From Pampus argenteus (lineage: Eukaryota; Chordata; Actinopteri; Scombriformes; Stromateidae), in assembly GCA_036937835.1 (NCBI GenBank), contig CM072866.1, forward strand, positions 16,386,001-16,450,000: a DNA stretch of 64,000 bases, in the 5' to 3' direction. Both the position numbers and the translations under genes were made by a program. Below, piece by piece: positions 22,265 to 33,624 of this stretch. Below the pieces are notes generated by a model. The model saw only the letters and a program-made list of their open reading frames with translations. It made no database searches and was not told the DNA's origin. The stretch's first letter is position 1. The number at the start of each line of letters is the position of its first letter.

Positions 22265-22720
22265 GATCTCTACAATTTCTGTGATTGTTCCCTTTAAGAT
22301 CCCATACACTTGGGTCTTGTAGTAGGTGTAAAGCCCACGATCTATTAAGTTTTATTGGTGTGGTGTTTTTATTATTTGCCTCGTTTGATGTATAGTCTGA
22401 ACATTTTCTTCCTTTTCAGTTTGATTTTCACAGTGCTGAACTTTAATTTATTTCCATTTTCTCCAGATCGTAATATCTGGATTAGGCAGTTTTACTGAAT
22501 TAAATAAGAAACATCATCCCCTTATATAACTCAGCATAGTTGCTAGATATTCCACAGGACAGAGAATAGTAACTCCAAATAGACTTTGCACTATCAAAAT
22601 AAAAGGCCCCAGCTGTTGCCCAACCTGCCTCTTGTCAGCACTCAAAGTGTATTGAGATCGTGACAATCTTCTCAAAAAAATAAAAAAATGTGCGTGCATT
22701 TTGAATTTTGAATTATGAAA
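22265..22720. other. Unannotated sequence
   Basis: Mixed composition without a gene or recognised repeat. A 61-codon minus-strand frame (22514-22699) shows no domain. Confidence 0.45.
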
Positions 22721-22729
22721 AAAGCAATC

Positions 22730-22960
22730 ACATCACTAGATTTATTGATGGTAGCAGCTCAGAGATCATGTGAACCCAGATGCATTCCCAGAATTAAAGT
22801 TAGAATTTATTGTGTTTTGTAATGAGAGCTGTGGTAGAAGGCAAAGAAGGCAAAGGACTACAGTATTTCAGTGGAGGGAGCTGTCTACAATCACCAGGTA
22901 CTACACAGCCTCATCAGCAATCGTGAATAACACTGCATTAAAATAATCAGATGTGTAACT
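22730..22960. promoter_or_regulatory. Conserved-element-like block
   Basis: Repeat-free block with 'ggcaaagaaggcaaagg' (a short internal duplication, 22840-22856), GATTTATTGATGG (22738-22750) and GAATTAAAGTTAGAATTTATTG. The evidence is visual only and conservation was not tested. Confidence 0.17.
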
Positions 22961-22964
22961 ATTC

Positions 22965-25305
22965 ATTCTTCCCTAGACGTTGGCTGGAGGATCAGAGATA
23001 CTATGGAAGAATGAGGGATGATATTTCTGTACAGCACTGTGTCTCTTTTTCTTTTTTGTCCCCATCTTTATCTTTTCCTCCCCCCTCCCCCCTGTTGTTC
23101 TTCCTCAGGGACAAACTTTAGTCACAGTAATGACGTAGGAAGTTGTATCCTGCTTCTTCCTCTACCGAGTTCATACCTTTTTAAATGTGTTCTCATTTAC
23201 AGCCAGTAAATTGAGTCACAATGAAAACCCATTGAAGACATCTTGTTCTGGCACATGTAGGCATATCAGGCTTTGATCTTAAAAGCTAATTTCATGCAGT
23301 AGTAAGATTTTGTGCCATTCATTTTATTGCTTTTTCTACTGCTAAAAAGAATAGTGTGCCACAGAAGATTAGAGATACACAACAGGATTTAAAGTGTGTA
23401 ACACATTTTTACATAACATATGGGTAATAAATCAGTACAACCATAAAATTGTTACCTGTGGCCAGATTTGTGAAGGTAATAGTGGAAATTCCACATTGAT
23501 AATTTGAATTTTGCAGGGTAAGACACTGAAAATGACCTGTTTTTCCTAATTACTAATTGTTGTTCTATTTCCTCTTCCCTACATGTGCTGTTTGACTTGA
23601 ACTCTGCAATCCCCATAACAGGTAAGTCTATCAGTTTGTCTATCTTTCTATCTTTAAGGTAGTGTGCCAGTCTATGTTTCACGTTATATTTATTTACCCA
23701 GAAAACAGGGCTTAGTCACTGGGAACTATTTTGATGGCATTTTAAAGAAAAGCTGAAATCCTTGAGCATGAACAGTCACTGTGTGCTGTTTGTGAACCAT
23801 CAATACAACCAGATTGTCACACCGTTAAAATGAACATGTTTGCTGAGTGGATAGCTTGGAAGCTCACTATCACTTGGCAATCCTAGGAGATGTAAAGTTT
23901 TCTTATAATTTTCCTTATTTAATTTCACATTATTCATAAACATAAACTAGTCTCTTTAAAAGTAGTGATTGTAAAATTGTGTTATACTGCATGGAATAGA
24001 CATATGACCCATCAATGATGCTGAGAAAATATCCCTAAATGGATCAAGTTGTACTTGATCTAATATCCGACAGCCTTTTTGGTAAACTTTTCTTCAGCCA
24101 CTGCTACTTGTAGTCGTTTCTCCTTCACTTAGGAATCCTCCTGAAGCGCATAAAAGTCCTCCTCCCTAATCCTGACAATCCTTCACCTAAGCTGTGTACA
24201 GACGAGAACTAGTTTAAACCCACAAAGACAAGACATCTCACACATAATGACTGACTTCCACAGGCAGATTTTTAGTCTCGCAGACAGAAAGGATTACATT
24301 GTCTTTTAGGAAATGTCTGAAAAGAATGCTGCACTGCCTTTATTGTCAGTATCCGTGGATCTTGAATATTTATATTCTGAAAGTGGCCAAAACCATTTGT
24401 TGTCTTACAATCAGGTTCATATTTTGTTCAAGCTGTTCCAAAAACACCTGGTAACCTTTGTTCTATGCAGCATTCAGACTAATATTAAGTGTTATTAGTT
24501 GTTATTCAAGAACCAAACATAGTGCCATTAAAAGGGGTTAATCGAAACATTGAACATCAGGTAGTTGTGCTATATGTCTCGTTAGCAGCTACATTAGCCA
24601 CATTTTAGCAATCAAGCAAAATGGGGACATGACAGCGAACTACTGACAATGCTTTGGGTGACTACTGTTACTTTATTTTACTCACTTACAGGTATTCATG
24701 TTTTCAGTGTTAGCAATGGCCCATTTTTAGTTGAAGTGTGTGTACACTGGTAGTGGCCTTTATCTTTCATCGTGTACAGAAATGTGTTACAGTATTATGT
24801 GTTAGTGTTAGAAATACAGTAATTATACTACTAAATAAATATAATTTGAATTAGGCTCATTAGCTTTTCTGCTAATATCAGTTAAAAGGCAATTTAAACA
24901 TCAGGGTGTTCTCTAAAAAAGATTAGTTTATTATCTTAATAAATGTGATTTAAGCAATAACTGTCAGAAAGTCCTTCTTTTTTTTAAATGAACATTATTT
25001 ATTTAATCGGACCTTGGTTGAATTATTAGGTATTATTGTAGTACACTGTACTTTAATTTAGAAGAATTGGGTCTAATATCTAAAAGGATCCATCGGATGA
25101 ACAGATGCTGTTTACTTCAAAACGATAAAAATGTTAGTGAAGTTTAGAAATGGATGAATTATGGTCAGTATGTTCACACGTCTTGATTCTTCTCAAACAT
25201 CCAATACATACTGAGAGACATTTGATATTCTACTCATGAAAGATACTTTCAGAGTCAATGCTGTGAATTGGTAAGTCAAAGTTGTGAGATTGTCATGAAT
25301 CCCAT
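22965..25305. other. AT-rich sequence, no gene
   Basis: Contains a CT/C-rich tract (23058-23107), a degenerate TCTA run (23629-23656) and otherwise AT-rich unique DNA. Frames of 60-76 codons have no domain. A consensus donor-like 'aacaggtaagt' at 23617-23627 has no open upstream exon in any frame. Confidence 0.5.
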
Positions 25306-25309
25306 TTGG

Positions 25310-25730
25310 TTATGCATTGTTTAGACACTCCATCAGAGTCCTTACAGGGATTTTGAATAGCTTATCCTGCCTCTATTATATTCAGTGGATATCAATCTCC
25401 CATGCTGGGGCAGAGTCTTCGGTAAAGAAATATACAGCCTGCCAGAACCTATCAGACTATAGATTCAATGGAAGGGGGCCCCGAATGGTATCCCTGTAGA
25501 TTTGAGGCAGCTATTTCTCTTTTGTACGGAGGGGCTCCCAGAGGAGTGGTGTATATTGAGTTTGTTTTGAAAGCGACGCTTCCATTAGATGGGAGTCAGT
25601 CATCTGGTTCAGTGCTAACATTGGCAGAATGCCTGATTCAGCATCACTCTGGACAAGTGTGATACAACACTGCACCATTCATAAAACACTTGAGCGCAAC
25701 AATTAGCCACAACTGTGAAGTAATTGGAGG
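25310..25730. promoter_or_regulatory. Long high-complexity block, possible conserved element
   Basis: About 420 bp of balanced, repeat-free sequence between AT-rich flanks. It includes a GGGGCCCC palindrome (25475-25482) and, at the end, GAAGTAATTGGAGG. Two overlapping frames of 60 and 64 codons (25317-25499, 25468-25662) run through it without a recognised domain. It could be a conserved non-coding element, or less likely an unrecognised exon. Nothing decides between them here. Confidence 0.25.
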
Positions 25731-25734
25731 ATAG

Positions 25735-26500
25735 ATATGCAGTTTATATTCAGTTTATTATCATTATAGTTATTTGACCACCTCATGTTTTTGTTTTGTG
25801 CTTTTAAGTTACATAGTCAATTATTTTACATTTGAATTTGTATGTGTTTTAATGCATTACATACTTTGGCCTCATACTGTAACTGACTACTCCTCTCCAC
25901 TAGTCTGAGCTTTACATGTAAAATAAGGTCTGACCTGGGTGCCAGCTGTCTCTCCCTCTTTGATATAATAATAATGCATGATATGGTATTTGAGCTGGGG
26001 AATAAACACATTGATAAACATTATTCCATAATAAGAAATTCAAAGGTGCTTATTGATTTGCTAATTAAAATTAGTTTTTGTCAGTCGTCAATTATTTAGT
26101 ATTCAATTTTTAATTTTTTTATTTCTGACCTTTTTTCCACACTGACAGCCAGTCACTCTTCTGATGAACATGTGCATTATGAAAATAGAGTAATCCATTG
26201 TCTTTGTGTTGTTTATTTTGCATTGCATATATAATTGTTTGGTAAAACTGAATGAGGACCTCTTGCTCTCTTTTGGCTCATCTGATCAGTCTGGCCATTC
26301 ATTCTTTGCTAAATCAGTTCAGACCAAAGCTTATTCAGTGGAGTGCTTGTAACTTCAATAGATTTTATATAACCCAGAATAGTTTATGCATATTGTGCCT
26401 CCACATCCACAAAAGATATCACAGCAAATTATGTGAGTGATGGGTTATTATTTAAAACAAACAAGCCAATGAATAAATAAATTGATGAATAAATTAATAA
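25735..26500. other. AT-rich sequence, no feature
   Basis: Nothing recognised. Frames here are short and AT-driven. Confidence 0.5.
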
Positions 26501-26507
26501 TTTTCAG

Positions 26508-26566
26508 ACCCATATGGTGATGACCACCCTGGCTGAAAATACTGGACAGCTCTGTGACCATGTCAG
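26508..26566 (+). other. Exon-like segment (59 nt), low confidence
   Basis: An acceptor-like 'aattttcag' ends at 26507, and a donor 'gtcag|gtatga' follows 26566. Only one of the three frames is open (THMVMTTLAENTGQLCDHV), starting in phase 0 and ending with two leftover bases. The polypyrimidine tract is weak and A-rich, which lowers confidence. No family is recognised. Its start phase does not match the end of the candidate exon at 11542. Confidence 0.15.
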
Positions 26567-26569
26567 GTA

Positions 26570-26915
26570 TGAGCCATAGCCAAGGTCTATACCGTAATTT
26601 AAAGGAGCTACCTCTGCAACCTTCTACCTTAATTCATCTCTTAAAAAAAAAAAGGCACCACTGTAAATTTGCCGTGTTCTGAGTCAGCACAAAAAGCAAA
26701 ACCGTGAAACAAAAATGGGAACACACGTCTTCACGCCACAACCTTTTCCACAAGCTCCAAGATGCCCAAAGATTTGTCTTCCATCAGATGTCTGTAATAG
26801 GTGCAATAACATAAAAAGATGAACAATATAAATTTCATTTATGAGCCTTTCAGAGTTTCACACAAGCTGTGCAGTGAACCTTTCAGCATACTGTACTTTG
26901 TCTTATAAACAAGGA
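26570..26915. other. Unannotated sequence
   Basis: Mixed sequence with an A12 run near 26643. Nothing recognised. Confidence 0.45.
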
Positions 26916-26917
26916 AC

Positions 26918-26972
26918 AAATCATCTATCTATCAATTGCATCTTATCTATCTACTATATCTATCTGTCTGAT
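26918..26972. repeat. Degenerate (TCTA)n microsatellite
   Basis: Interrupted copies of atctatcta / tatctatc. Such TCTA tracts often form the tail of teleost retroposons, but no body is seen next to it. Confidence 0.75.
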
Positions 26973-26974
26973 TT

Positions 26975-27635
26975 CCCTGTTGTCAGTGCCATAGCGTCAC
27001 TTCTTATTGTGAGGACAAACAGAGTATGGGTACAGTCTCTGGGTACTTGGTACTTGTTTACAAGTCTTAATTGATAAACTATTCAGATATTAATACTGCG
27101 TAAACCGTCACTTAAGGGGTTGAGAAGTCTTCAATTAATTTCATTCCACTGGTGGTCCACTTGGTGTAATATTGTTTTATTGTTTATTACAACATACAGG
27201 CCCAGTTTTACATTATCATAATTGTAGTAAACATGTAAGGGTACATTTTGTGGAAAATGTGGCCATTTTCAGGCAGACATGTATAGTTGTATGAATCTAC
27301 AACCCTTTCTAGAAAAGAAAGAGTCTATTTGACTCTATTTGATTCCCAGCTGACTGGACTACTCCATGTCATTCCCCTACTCCCTTCCCCACATTTCCTG
27401 TGTTTGTCTCTCCACTATCACTATCAAATAAAAGCATAAAATACCTAAAAAATAAAAAAGGAACATCAGTTTATTGTGATTCCTGCTGTGGCCACCGATC
27501 TATAATTAAACTCAAACCTAAAAGCCAAGTGTTTTGCAAACGACCCAAGGGTGAGGCTGACTTTTTGTTGCACTTTAAGTGGGCATTTATTAACACATGT
27601 CTGTGTTTTCACAGTTTTCAAAACACATTTTCATA
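26975..27635. other. AT-rich sequence, no feature
   Basis: A short direct repeat 'gggtacttggtacttg' occurs at 27040-27055. The 78-codon frame 27400-27636 shows no domain. Confidence 0.5.
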
Positions 27636-27639
27636 AAAT

Positions 27640-27835
27640 ACTTTTAACTTCAAGGCACACTTTCCCCTAAAAGGCTCAGGGATAAAGAAAGGCATCATGT
27701 GTATTGCATGAGAGCCACTTCTTGTTTAATTAGTAGTGCTTGCCTTTATTTATTTACAAGCCATTCAAGGGAGCTTTTCTTGCAGTACATGATTTCCTCT
27801 GGAAGTGATGCTTAATTAAAAATATGTATCACACC
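27640..27835. promoter_or_regulatory. Conserved-element-like block
   Basis: Repeat-free block with TTTAATTAGTAG (27725-27736), GCCTTTATTTATTTACAAGCC (27741-27761; CDX/forkhead-like) and GCTTAATTAAAAATATG (27809-27825). Inferred from homeodomain-type site density. Confidence 0.25.
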
Positions 27836-27839
27836 TCCT

Positions 27840-29890
27840 AGTGTAAAAAAAAATTATAAAGAGCAGTTGAGGTTCCCCACTAACCAGACGTTTGGTTAAA
27901 TCATGCATGCTTCAGGGACCTCTGACAGAGAGGACAAACTCAGAGCACACGAATATGTACCACTCCTCATCTATCTGGCTCTTGAGGACATTTTAGTTGT
28001 CAAACTCACTTCATGGAATTGCTAATCATTGCGGGGATGTTTTTTGTTCAACTAAAAATAAGATAAACTGAAAAAAAAAACACCATGAGTCCTTTGCCAG
28101 TTTCACCTTGTGAGGCTAAGAAAACAGACAAATGAACTGGATTGATAATACATTATGCCATGATCACATTAATGTATTTTGATTTAGTTTCAGTGGTATA
28201 CATGGTTTTGATACTTGAGCATGAACCTCATATGGACATCAGAGAGAATTAATGCCCCTGGTGCTTGTTGTCTAGTTATTTTTGTCTTTGGCACATGAAG
28301 AGTAGACTTTTAATTGCCCTTTTTAATCCAGCTGGCCTGCAGAGATGCCATGACTTCCTTGTCTTTAAAGACCAAATTATCATACTGAGCATTGTCAACA
28401 TTCATATCACAAAGCTGTATTAGGCATTCGCCGTCAGTGGAAATTCAACAGTATCTTTTGAAACACAGACCAAGAATAAATACTGTAAGCATGAGCACAG
28501 CTTCAGACAAATTAAGTTATTTAAGGTGAGACAGTTGGGACGTCGTCGTGTGGCCCTCAAGTAAACATTGTGTACATCATGTCAAGTGTGGCGCTTGGGT
28601 ACATAAATCTTTACAGTGATTTGCATAAATGTGTAGCTGTTGTCTTCGATGTGATGTGATGGTATGTTTCTTCAGGTCAGAGTAGGAAATAGCAGCCCAC
28701 AGATAATGTGTACATACAACACTTTCATTAGCATGTGACAGCCTCTTCATATCAATTGATCTTTCTAGGTATGAATCATTTGTCAGTTTGTGACTCACTG
28801 AATTTATACCCTATATAATGCTTTTATTCATATCTTTTCAATGTGCTTTACAGTGATGATTATTCAACACAGTACATTTTGCTTTAATGACAAATCTATA
28901 TTTAAATTATTCTACCCAAATCCAAATTGTCTACCTGATACTAATACTAATAAGATTTCTTTAAACGTATTTTAAAACCTTATTCTAAACCTCCTATTTA
29001 GAAAGTTTTTCTTTTCTTATCATGAGTGGTCAAGCTTGAGTAATGACTGTTAGCGTAACGTTAATATGTGTCTTTCAAACACGTCTCCTGCTAAGAGAAT
29101 AAATCAGGGTTTCTAAAGCATCTCATGTAATGTGTTCTGAATGTCAATCCAGATTTAGCACTTGGCTTCTGTGTTGTTTTTTTTTTAGCGCTTTGAGATC
29201 AAGCTGTTCTTTTGCACTTGTTTATTTATCTTTAGAATCTCTACTCCCTTCAGCTCCTCTGTCATCTTACCTGCACAATATACAGCGTATGACACTATTT
29301 TCTCTTATCAATCAGAAACATTCATGTTGCTTAGTCAAGAGTATCACAAGCACTGCCTATTCTTCGTCTAATGGTTTGTTTTATATGTCAAGGTAAACTG
29401 TTCTATCGTGTATGTATGGGAAAATATAATTCTGACATATAATCGGAATTTGTGACCATCTTTTTCCATGATTGAAGTTACTTTCAGGCTGTTGGCTTGC
29501 ATCCAGATAGACTCACAGGTATGGGTATTTTCTACCCCTATGACAACTATCAAATAAACTAATTGATGCTTAAGTCATTTCATTAACAAATACATTTTTG
29601 CTGCAGTTAACAAGAGACTACAAGAGCTTATTGTATGTATGAAGAATATTGTATGTTAACATGCCCTGTCAGTGGGGAACTGCTCTACTTCAGTGTTTGT
29701 ATTAACGTACTGAATGACAGAACTCTGGAGGCTGGGCTCAACATTGTGATTTGCTATAGAAATAACACACTGATGAGAGAGATCCAGACAGAGGCAATGT
29801 CCAAACACAATCTGTGGGAGGTATTCAAAACAGGCCAAAGAAATCGCATCAGCTTTTTTAGTCAGAAAGCCTATTACAAGAAAAAAAACA
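27840..29890. other. Unique sequence, no gene
   Basis: No gene is called. The stretch 28230-28460 is of higher complexity. Frames of 73 codons (28577-28798, minus), 88 codons (29130-29396, plus) and an opposed 103/87-codon pair (29635-29946) have no domain. The last pair ends in the A-rich edge of the inverted-repeat element. Confidence 0.45.
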
Positions 29891-29894
29891 AAAA

Positions 29895-30774
29895 AACGCA
29901 TTATGTAATAACTAGACAAAATGTATTACATTTTCACTTTATGTAATAACGCCCACATTTGTAATAATCTGCCACATTTTGTTATACACAGCTAGAATGC
30001 AATATGTTAAACAATTCTCTGAATTTTGCAATAATTTATTACACATTGTGGTGGTTTTAATAGAAAATGCTGGCGTTTTAATTTAATTTAATACCATGGT
30101 GCATTATGTAATAACCAACCACAATGGGTGTCTTCAACTTGTCACGTTATATATCTTTATTAAATTAAACTTCCCAAATCTTAAATTAGACTTGTGTTAT
30201 ACTTGACTCTGATCTTAGTCAACACCCACATAAAAGCAGTAACAAGATCAGCTTTTTATCATCTGACAAATGTCAAACTCAAGAGACTTCACGTCAAAAG
30301 CCGACCTGGAAAAATTCATTCACGCGTTCGTTTCTAGTGGGGTTGACGTCTCCAGTGGTCTTTTGGCACAGCTCCCCAGAAAAATCATCATCTTACGCTT
30401 ATTTAAAATGCAGCTGCTATTCTTACAGGGAAGGGTCAGGCCACATCACCCTGATTCTTAAGTCACTGCACTGGCTCCCTGTCAGCCACACAACTGAATA
30501 TAAGATAATGCTGCTTGCTTATAAATCAGTGTATGGAGACTCCCAGGTCAGTGGGTATGGGCTGCTAATAGAATTACCAGGCCAAAACTAGCTGAAACAA
30601 CCTTTAGTCACTAAGCTATGCATCTCTGAAACAGACTCCCTGTAGATCTGAAAAGCAGCCTAATCCTTGAGGACTCAAAACCACACTGTTCATGGATGCT
30701 TTTAGTTATTACAGAATGCAAGGAAATGTATTACATATTGCGTTCAGGCTGTGAGTGTTATTACATAATGCGTT
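29895..30774. mobile_element. Inverted-repeat element with subterminal motif copies
   Basis: The 18-bp sequence aacgcattatgtaataac (29895-29912) recurs exactly as its reverse complement at 30757-30774. Further copies of the core lie inside: direct at 29938-29950 (ttatgtaataacg) and 30101-30115, inverted with one mismatch at 30705-30719, and a diverged inverted copy at 30727-30744. Direct copies sit on the left and inverted ones on the right, as in the multiple subterminal repeats of DNA transposons. The middle is occupied by a LINE fragment. No transposase is present. The family is unknown to me, and the outer limits and any target duplication are not resolved. Confidence 0.5.
30183..30705 (+). 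mobile_element. LINE 3' fragment, CR1/L2-type reverse transcriptase, decayed
   Basis: Translation shows the C-terminal end of a CR1/L2/Rex1-type LINE reverse transcriptase spread over three frames. HIKAVTRSAFYHL lies around 30227-30265, DLEKFIHAFVSSG around 30303-30341 and ILKSLHWLPVS around 30457-30490. A PVDLKSS-like segment precedes the final 'catggatgctttt' at 30691-30703. The catalytic YxDD region lies upstream in full elements and is absent here. At least two frameshifts and the 5' truncation mark it as a dead copy. The clade is assigned from memory of the LHWLPV motif and cannot be narrowed to a subfamily. Confidence 0.8.
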
Positions 30775-30854
30775 GTTACAGTGAAGTGAAAATGTTGAAG
30801 TTTACATATTTTTGAAAAGTAATATTTGATATTCTGCACTTGATGGCCAAGCTG

Positions 30855-30962
30855 TTTTATATATATATGCAACTAATGGATGCATGTATATATATATGTG
30901 TATATATATATATACATACATACACATGAGTGAGAGAGATAGAGAGATAGAGAGAGAGAGAG
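30855..30962. repeat. (TA)n and (GA)n microsatellites
   Basis: TA/TATG runs (30856-30868, 30887-30926) are followed by an interrupted GAGA/GATA run (30931-30962). The minus-strand 72-codon frame across it reads as SLSL and YI repeats and is an artefact. Confidence 0.9.
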
Positions 30963-31129
30963 CTACGATCATAAAATGATAAGAGCCATTTGTGAGTATA
31001 GAACCAGATAATATTTCCACATTCCCTACTCAGAGATCCTATAATTCCTTGATTTTAGAAATGCCATCTTTGCTATAGTTCACAGAGACAAATAAAATAA
31101 AAATCCATGTTTCGTTCTTAATGAAACAC

Positions 31130-31345
31130 ACAGGGCTCAGTTACTGGCCCTTGCCTCAGTAATACATCATGTTAACTGGAAAATGAAGGAAGAATAATGG
31201 TTATGCCTGATGCTGCCACAAATCTGGGGATTCATCAGTGAAAGCCAAGATGAATAGGCTGCCCCACTTGACTTCAGATTTCACTGTGATGGAGACACTT
31301 TTATCTACTGACCTTCTTTAGAGGACCGCTTTGTATTTTTAACTA
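31130..31345. promoter_or_regulatory. Conserved-element-like block
   Basis: Repeat-free sequence with 'cagttactggcccttgcctc' and 'ctcagtaatacatcatg' (31158-31171 contains a CAGTAATAC homeodomain-type core), then a long non-repetitive run to 31345. Visual evidence only. Confidence 0.2.
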
Positions 31346-31349
31346 ATTC

Positions 31350-32095
31350 CTGCAAACCATGTGCAACTTAATGGCACTGGTTTTATTGCCATAATGTATT
31401 GGTGGAGATAGCTTACAGTGTATAGAGTTCTTAAGGTATATCAGGAGATATGCAGGTGCTATTTGATGGAACGCTCAGATATAAGTTGCTTATGTCTTGT
31501 ATTAATCCTTTTATTTGGGGAGTTTATATGGCTCAGCAGTGGGAGAATCCCTTTTTCCTTTGTAGCATAGTGCTTAATTCTGAAAAAGGCCAAATTACTA
31601 AGACATCAAAGACAAACATAGATTGTGTAACTTTAAGGAAGTAGAAACCACCATTATTTTTCCTCATTTCCAAAGATGGTAGTCAATGCTGGAAATACTA
31701 TTGTTAAATGAAACCATGGAGCCTTTACCATTCAGTTAGAACTGAATGAACAACTCAGTCTATATAGTCCATACCTTATAACTTTTCTATATTTCTCAGT
31801 GGCTGCCTTCCATTCCCCTTTCTGTCAAATCTAAGACCCTATTTATGTGATGCACTTCCAATAATGTTCCAATAATAGCAATACATTTATCTCTTAATTA
31901 AAGGATCTTACACTTACATACCATTTAAAAAAAAAATAATAATAATATTGAAAGCTAAAATTATTAGGATTTGCAAAGTTAGCCTAGAGGAAGAAGAGAC
32001 TGTCTTGGTGTAGCTCTAATTCTGCCTTTACAAAGACACTTTTACATGTTTATTTTCTGAAAATCAAAACTACTGTCACACTCTTTTTCTTTTCA
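31350..32095. other. AT-rich sequence, no feature
   Basis: No gene is seen. A (TAA)n-like run follows an A-tract at 31928-31947. Confidence 0.5.
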
Positions 32096-32099
32096 TCTC

Positions 32100-32500
32100 C
32101 TTGACTTCACGCTTGTGTTCATTGCAATTAAGAAGAGAGCACTCAGGCGCATAGATGAAGGGACTAAATATTTAATTAAAAGTACGGTACATATACACAC
32201 TTTGGGTGCATGCTGATAAGTTTTGTTTATTAAATACTGCTGTTTAATTTGGAGAGTTGGAAGCCTCATTTGGATTTAAATTAATATGGAAAGGCAAGAA
32301 AGAGCCATGAGAATGCTTTCTTTCTTTGTCTTATAATGTTTGGATGACAGTTTGCAAAGGAAGATTTCGCTTCGACGAGTCCTCTGTCATTTGCATGCTC
32401 TGGTTATAAATGCATAGAATTGCTTGAGTCAAAGAATAAATTATGTCATCAATATCTGCTTACATGCAGTGAAGCCACTGCACACATTAAATTATGGTTG
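32100..32500. promoter_or_regulatory. Strong conserved-element-like block with octamer site
   Basis: Repeat-free sequence with TTAATTAA (32172-32179), TTTAAATTAATATGG (32276-32290) and a perfect POU octamer ATTTGCAT (32389-32396), followed by more AT-core sites. This is one of the better enhancer candidates in the window, judged by motif content alone. Confidence 0.28.
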
Positions 32501-32504
32501 CAGT

Positions 32505-33345
32505 CAACAACAACAAGCTATGCACTAAGAGCTAGCTTAGCTTTTACTGCAGTCACGAGTGATACTTACTATTAGTGCATTGCTTACAAAAAATAGTTAC
32601 ATACACAAGTTCCTGATTACTCAACAAATTATTACAAATCATAAACACATACATATTTATGAGACTATTCTAACTGTATACAGCTAAACCATCATCCTCA
32701 AGATATCTTGCCTGAGGAAACACATAAAGAAGAATCAGCCAAAGTTTTGACACACTAAAAGTCAATTTAAACTGTGATTTCGGTAGCATCACTGATAGTT
32801 GGAGTTTCTTCATTTATTTTCTTCGACCATGAAGATGAAACTGCACTGTTTTGCTATTTTTACGTGCTGTGACACCAGGATTTGCTCATGGACAGCAATC
32901 AATGTGGAGTGTTCCAGACCTCAAAACCCTGCAGATAAACACACTAAGACGGGCTGATGCACACTGATGGGATTAATCTGTTGTTGCCGTAGTGAACATG
33001 GTCTCGTCAGATATGACCTTGTCTTGGACCAGAATAAAGGCCTTTTTGGCTGCTGTTAGCAATTAGTTGAATTCACACAAAATCGTACACATATTTATGA
33101 TTAACACACAAGTAAGCGGGAGCTATCTCCATTACTTGAAAATGTTTTTATTTCCTGAGTATCTTCATGCCCAAAAGACAGAGAGAAAAACAGCATAATA
33201 CTTACGAGAGGCAGTATCTTAATGGCATAACAATGAATGAATGAATAGAGATAACGAAGCAGGTAGAGGATGTTGGATAGAGAACTGCACACAAAGATAA
33301 AATAAAGCATTTTGATTTAAAACTTTTCACTAAAAAGCAAAGCTG
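32505..33345. other. Unique AT-rich sequence, no gene
   Basis: Nothing recognised. The 69-codon minus-strand frame at 33101-33310 shows no domain. The stretch 32860-33060 has higher complexity and may belong to the neighbouring element-like block. Confidence 0.45.
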
Positions 33346-33349
33346 CAGC

Positions 33350-33620
33350 CGAGAAAAGGAATGTCAGTGCCCCAGGAGGAGGCTGTCAGCGTGCCCTCCC
33401 ACACCAAGCAATCAGTGCTCTCATTAAAGATGTGTCGTATCTGGCATGATTCTAGGTGGGAGCATGAACATCATGCCCAGCAATTTACTGGCTGATAATT
33501 GGTAGGCATTGTCTCTAGAGTCCATATTATTTTGGACTGCAGAATTGTATTCTTCAGATTAATTTACAAGTCATTAATCAAATAAGCATTTATAACTACA
33601 TAATGTCTTTCTTTTTCCAG
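33350..33620. promoter_or_regulatory. Strong conserved-element-like block with three hairpins
   Basis: Repeat-free sequence containing three perfect short inverted repeats. They are gcatga/tcatgc (33462-33467, 33471-33476), agtcca/tggact (33519-33524, 33533-33538) and gattaat/attaatc (33557-33563, 33573-33579). The last brings two TAAT homeodomain cores into mirror arrangement. A GATAATTGG site lies at 33494-33502. Motif arrangement suggests a cis-regulatory element. A non-coding RNA structure is less likely. Confidence 0.3.
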
Positions 33621-33624
33621 ATTG

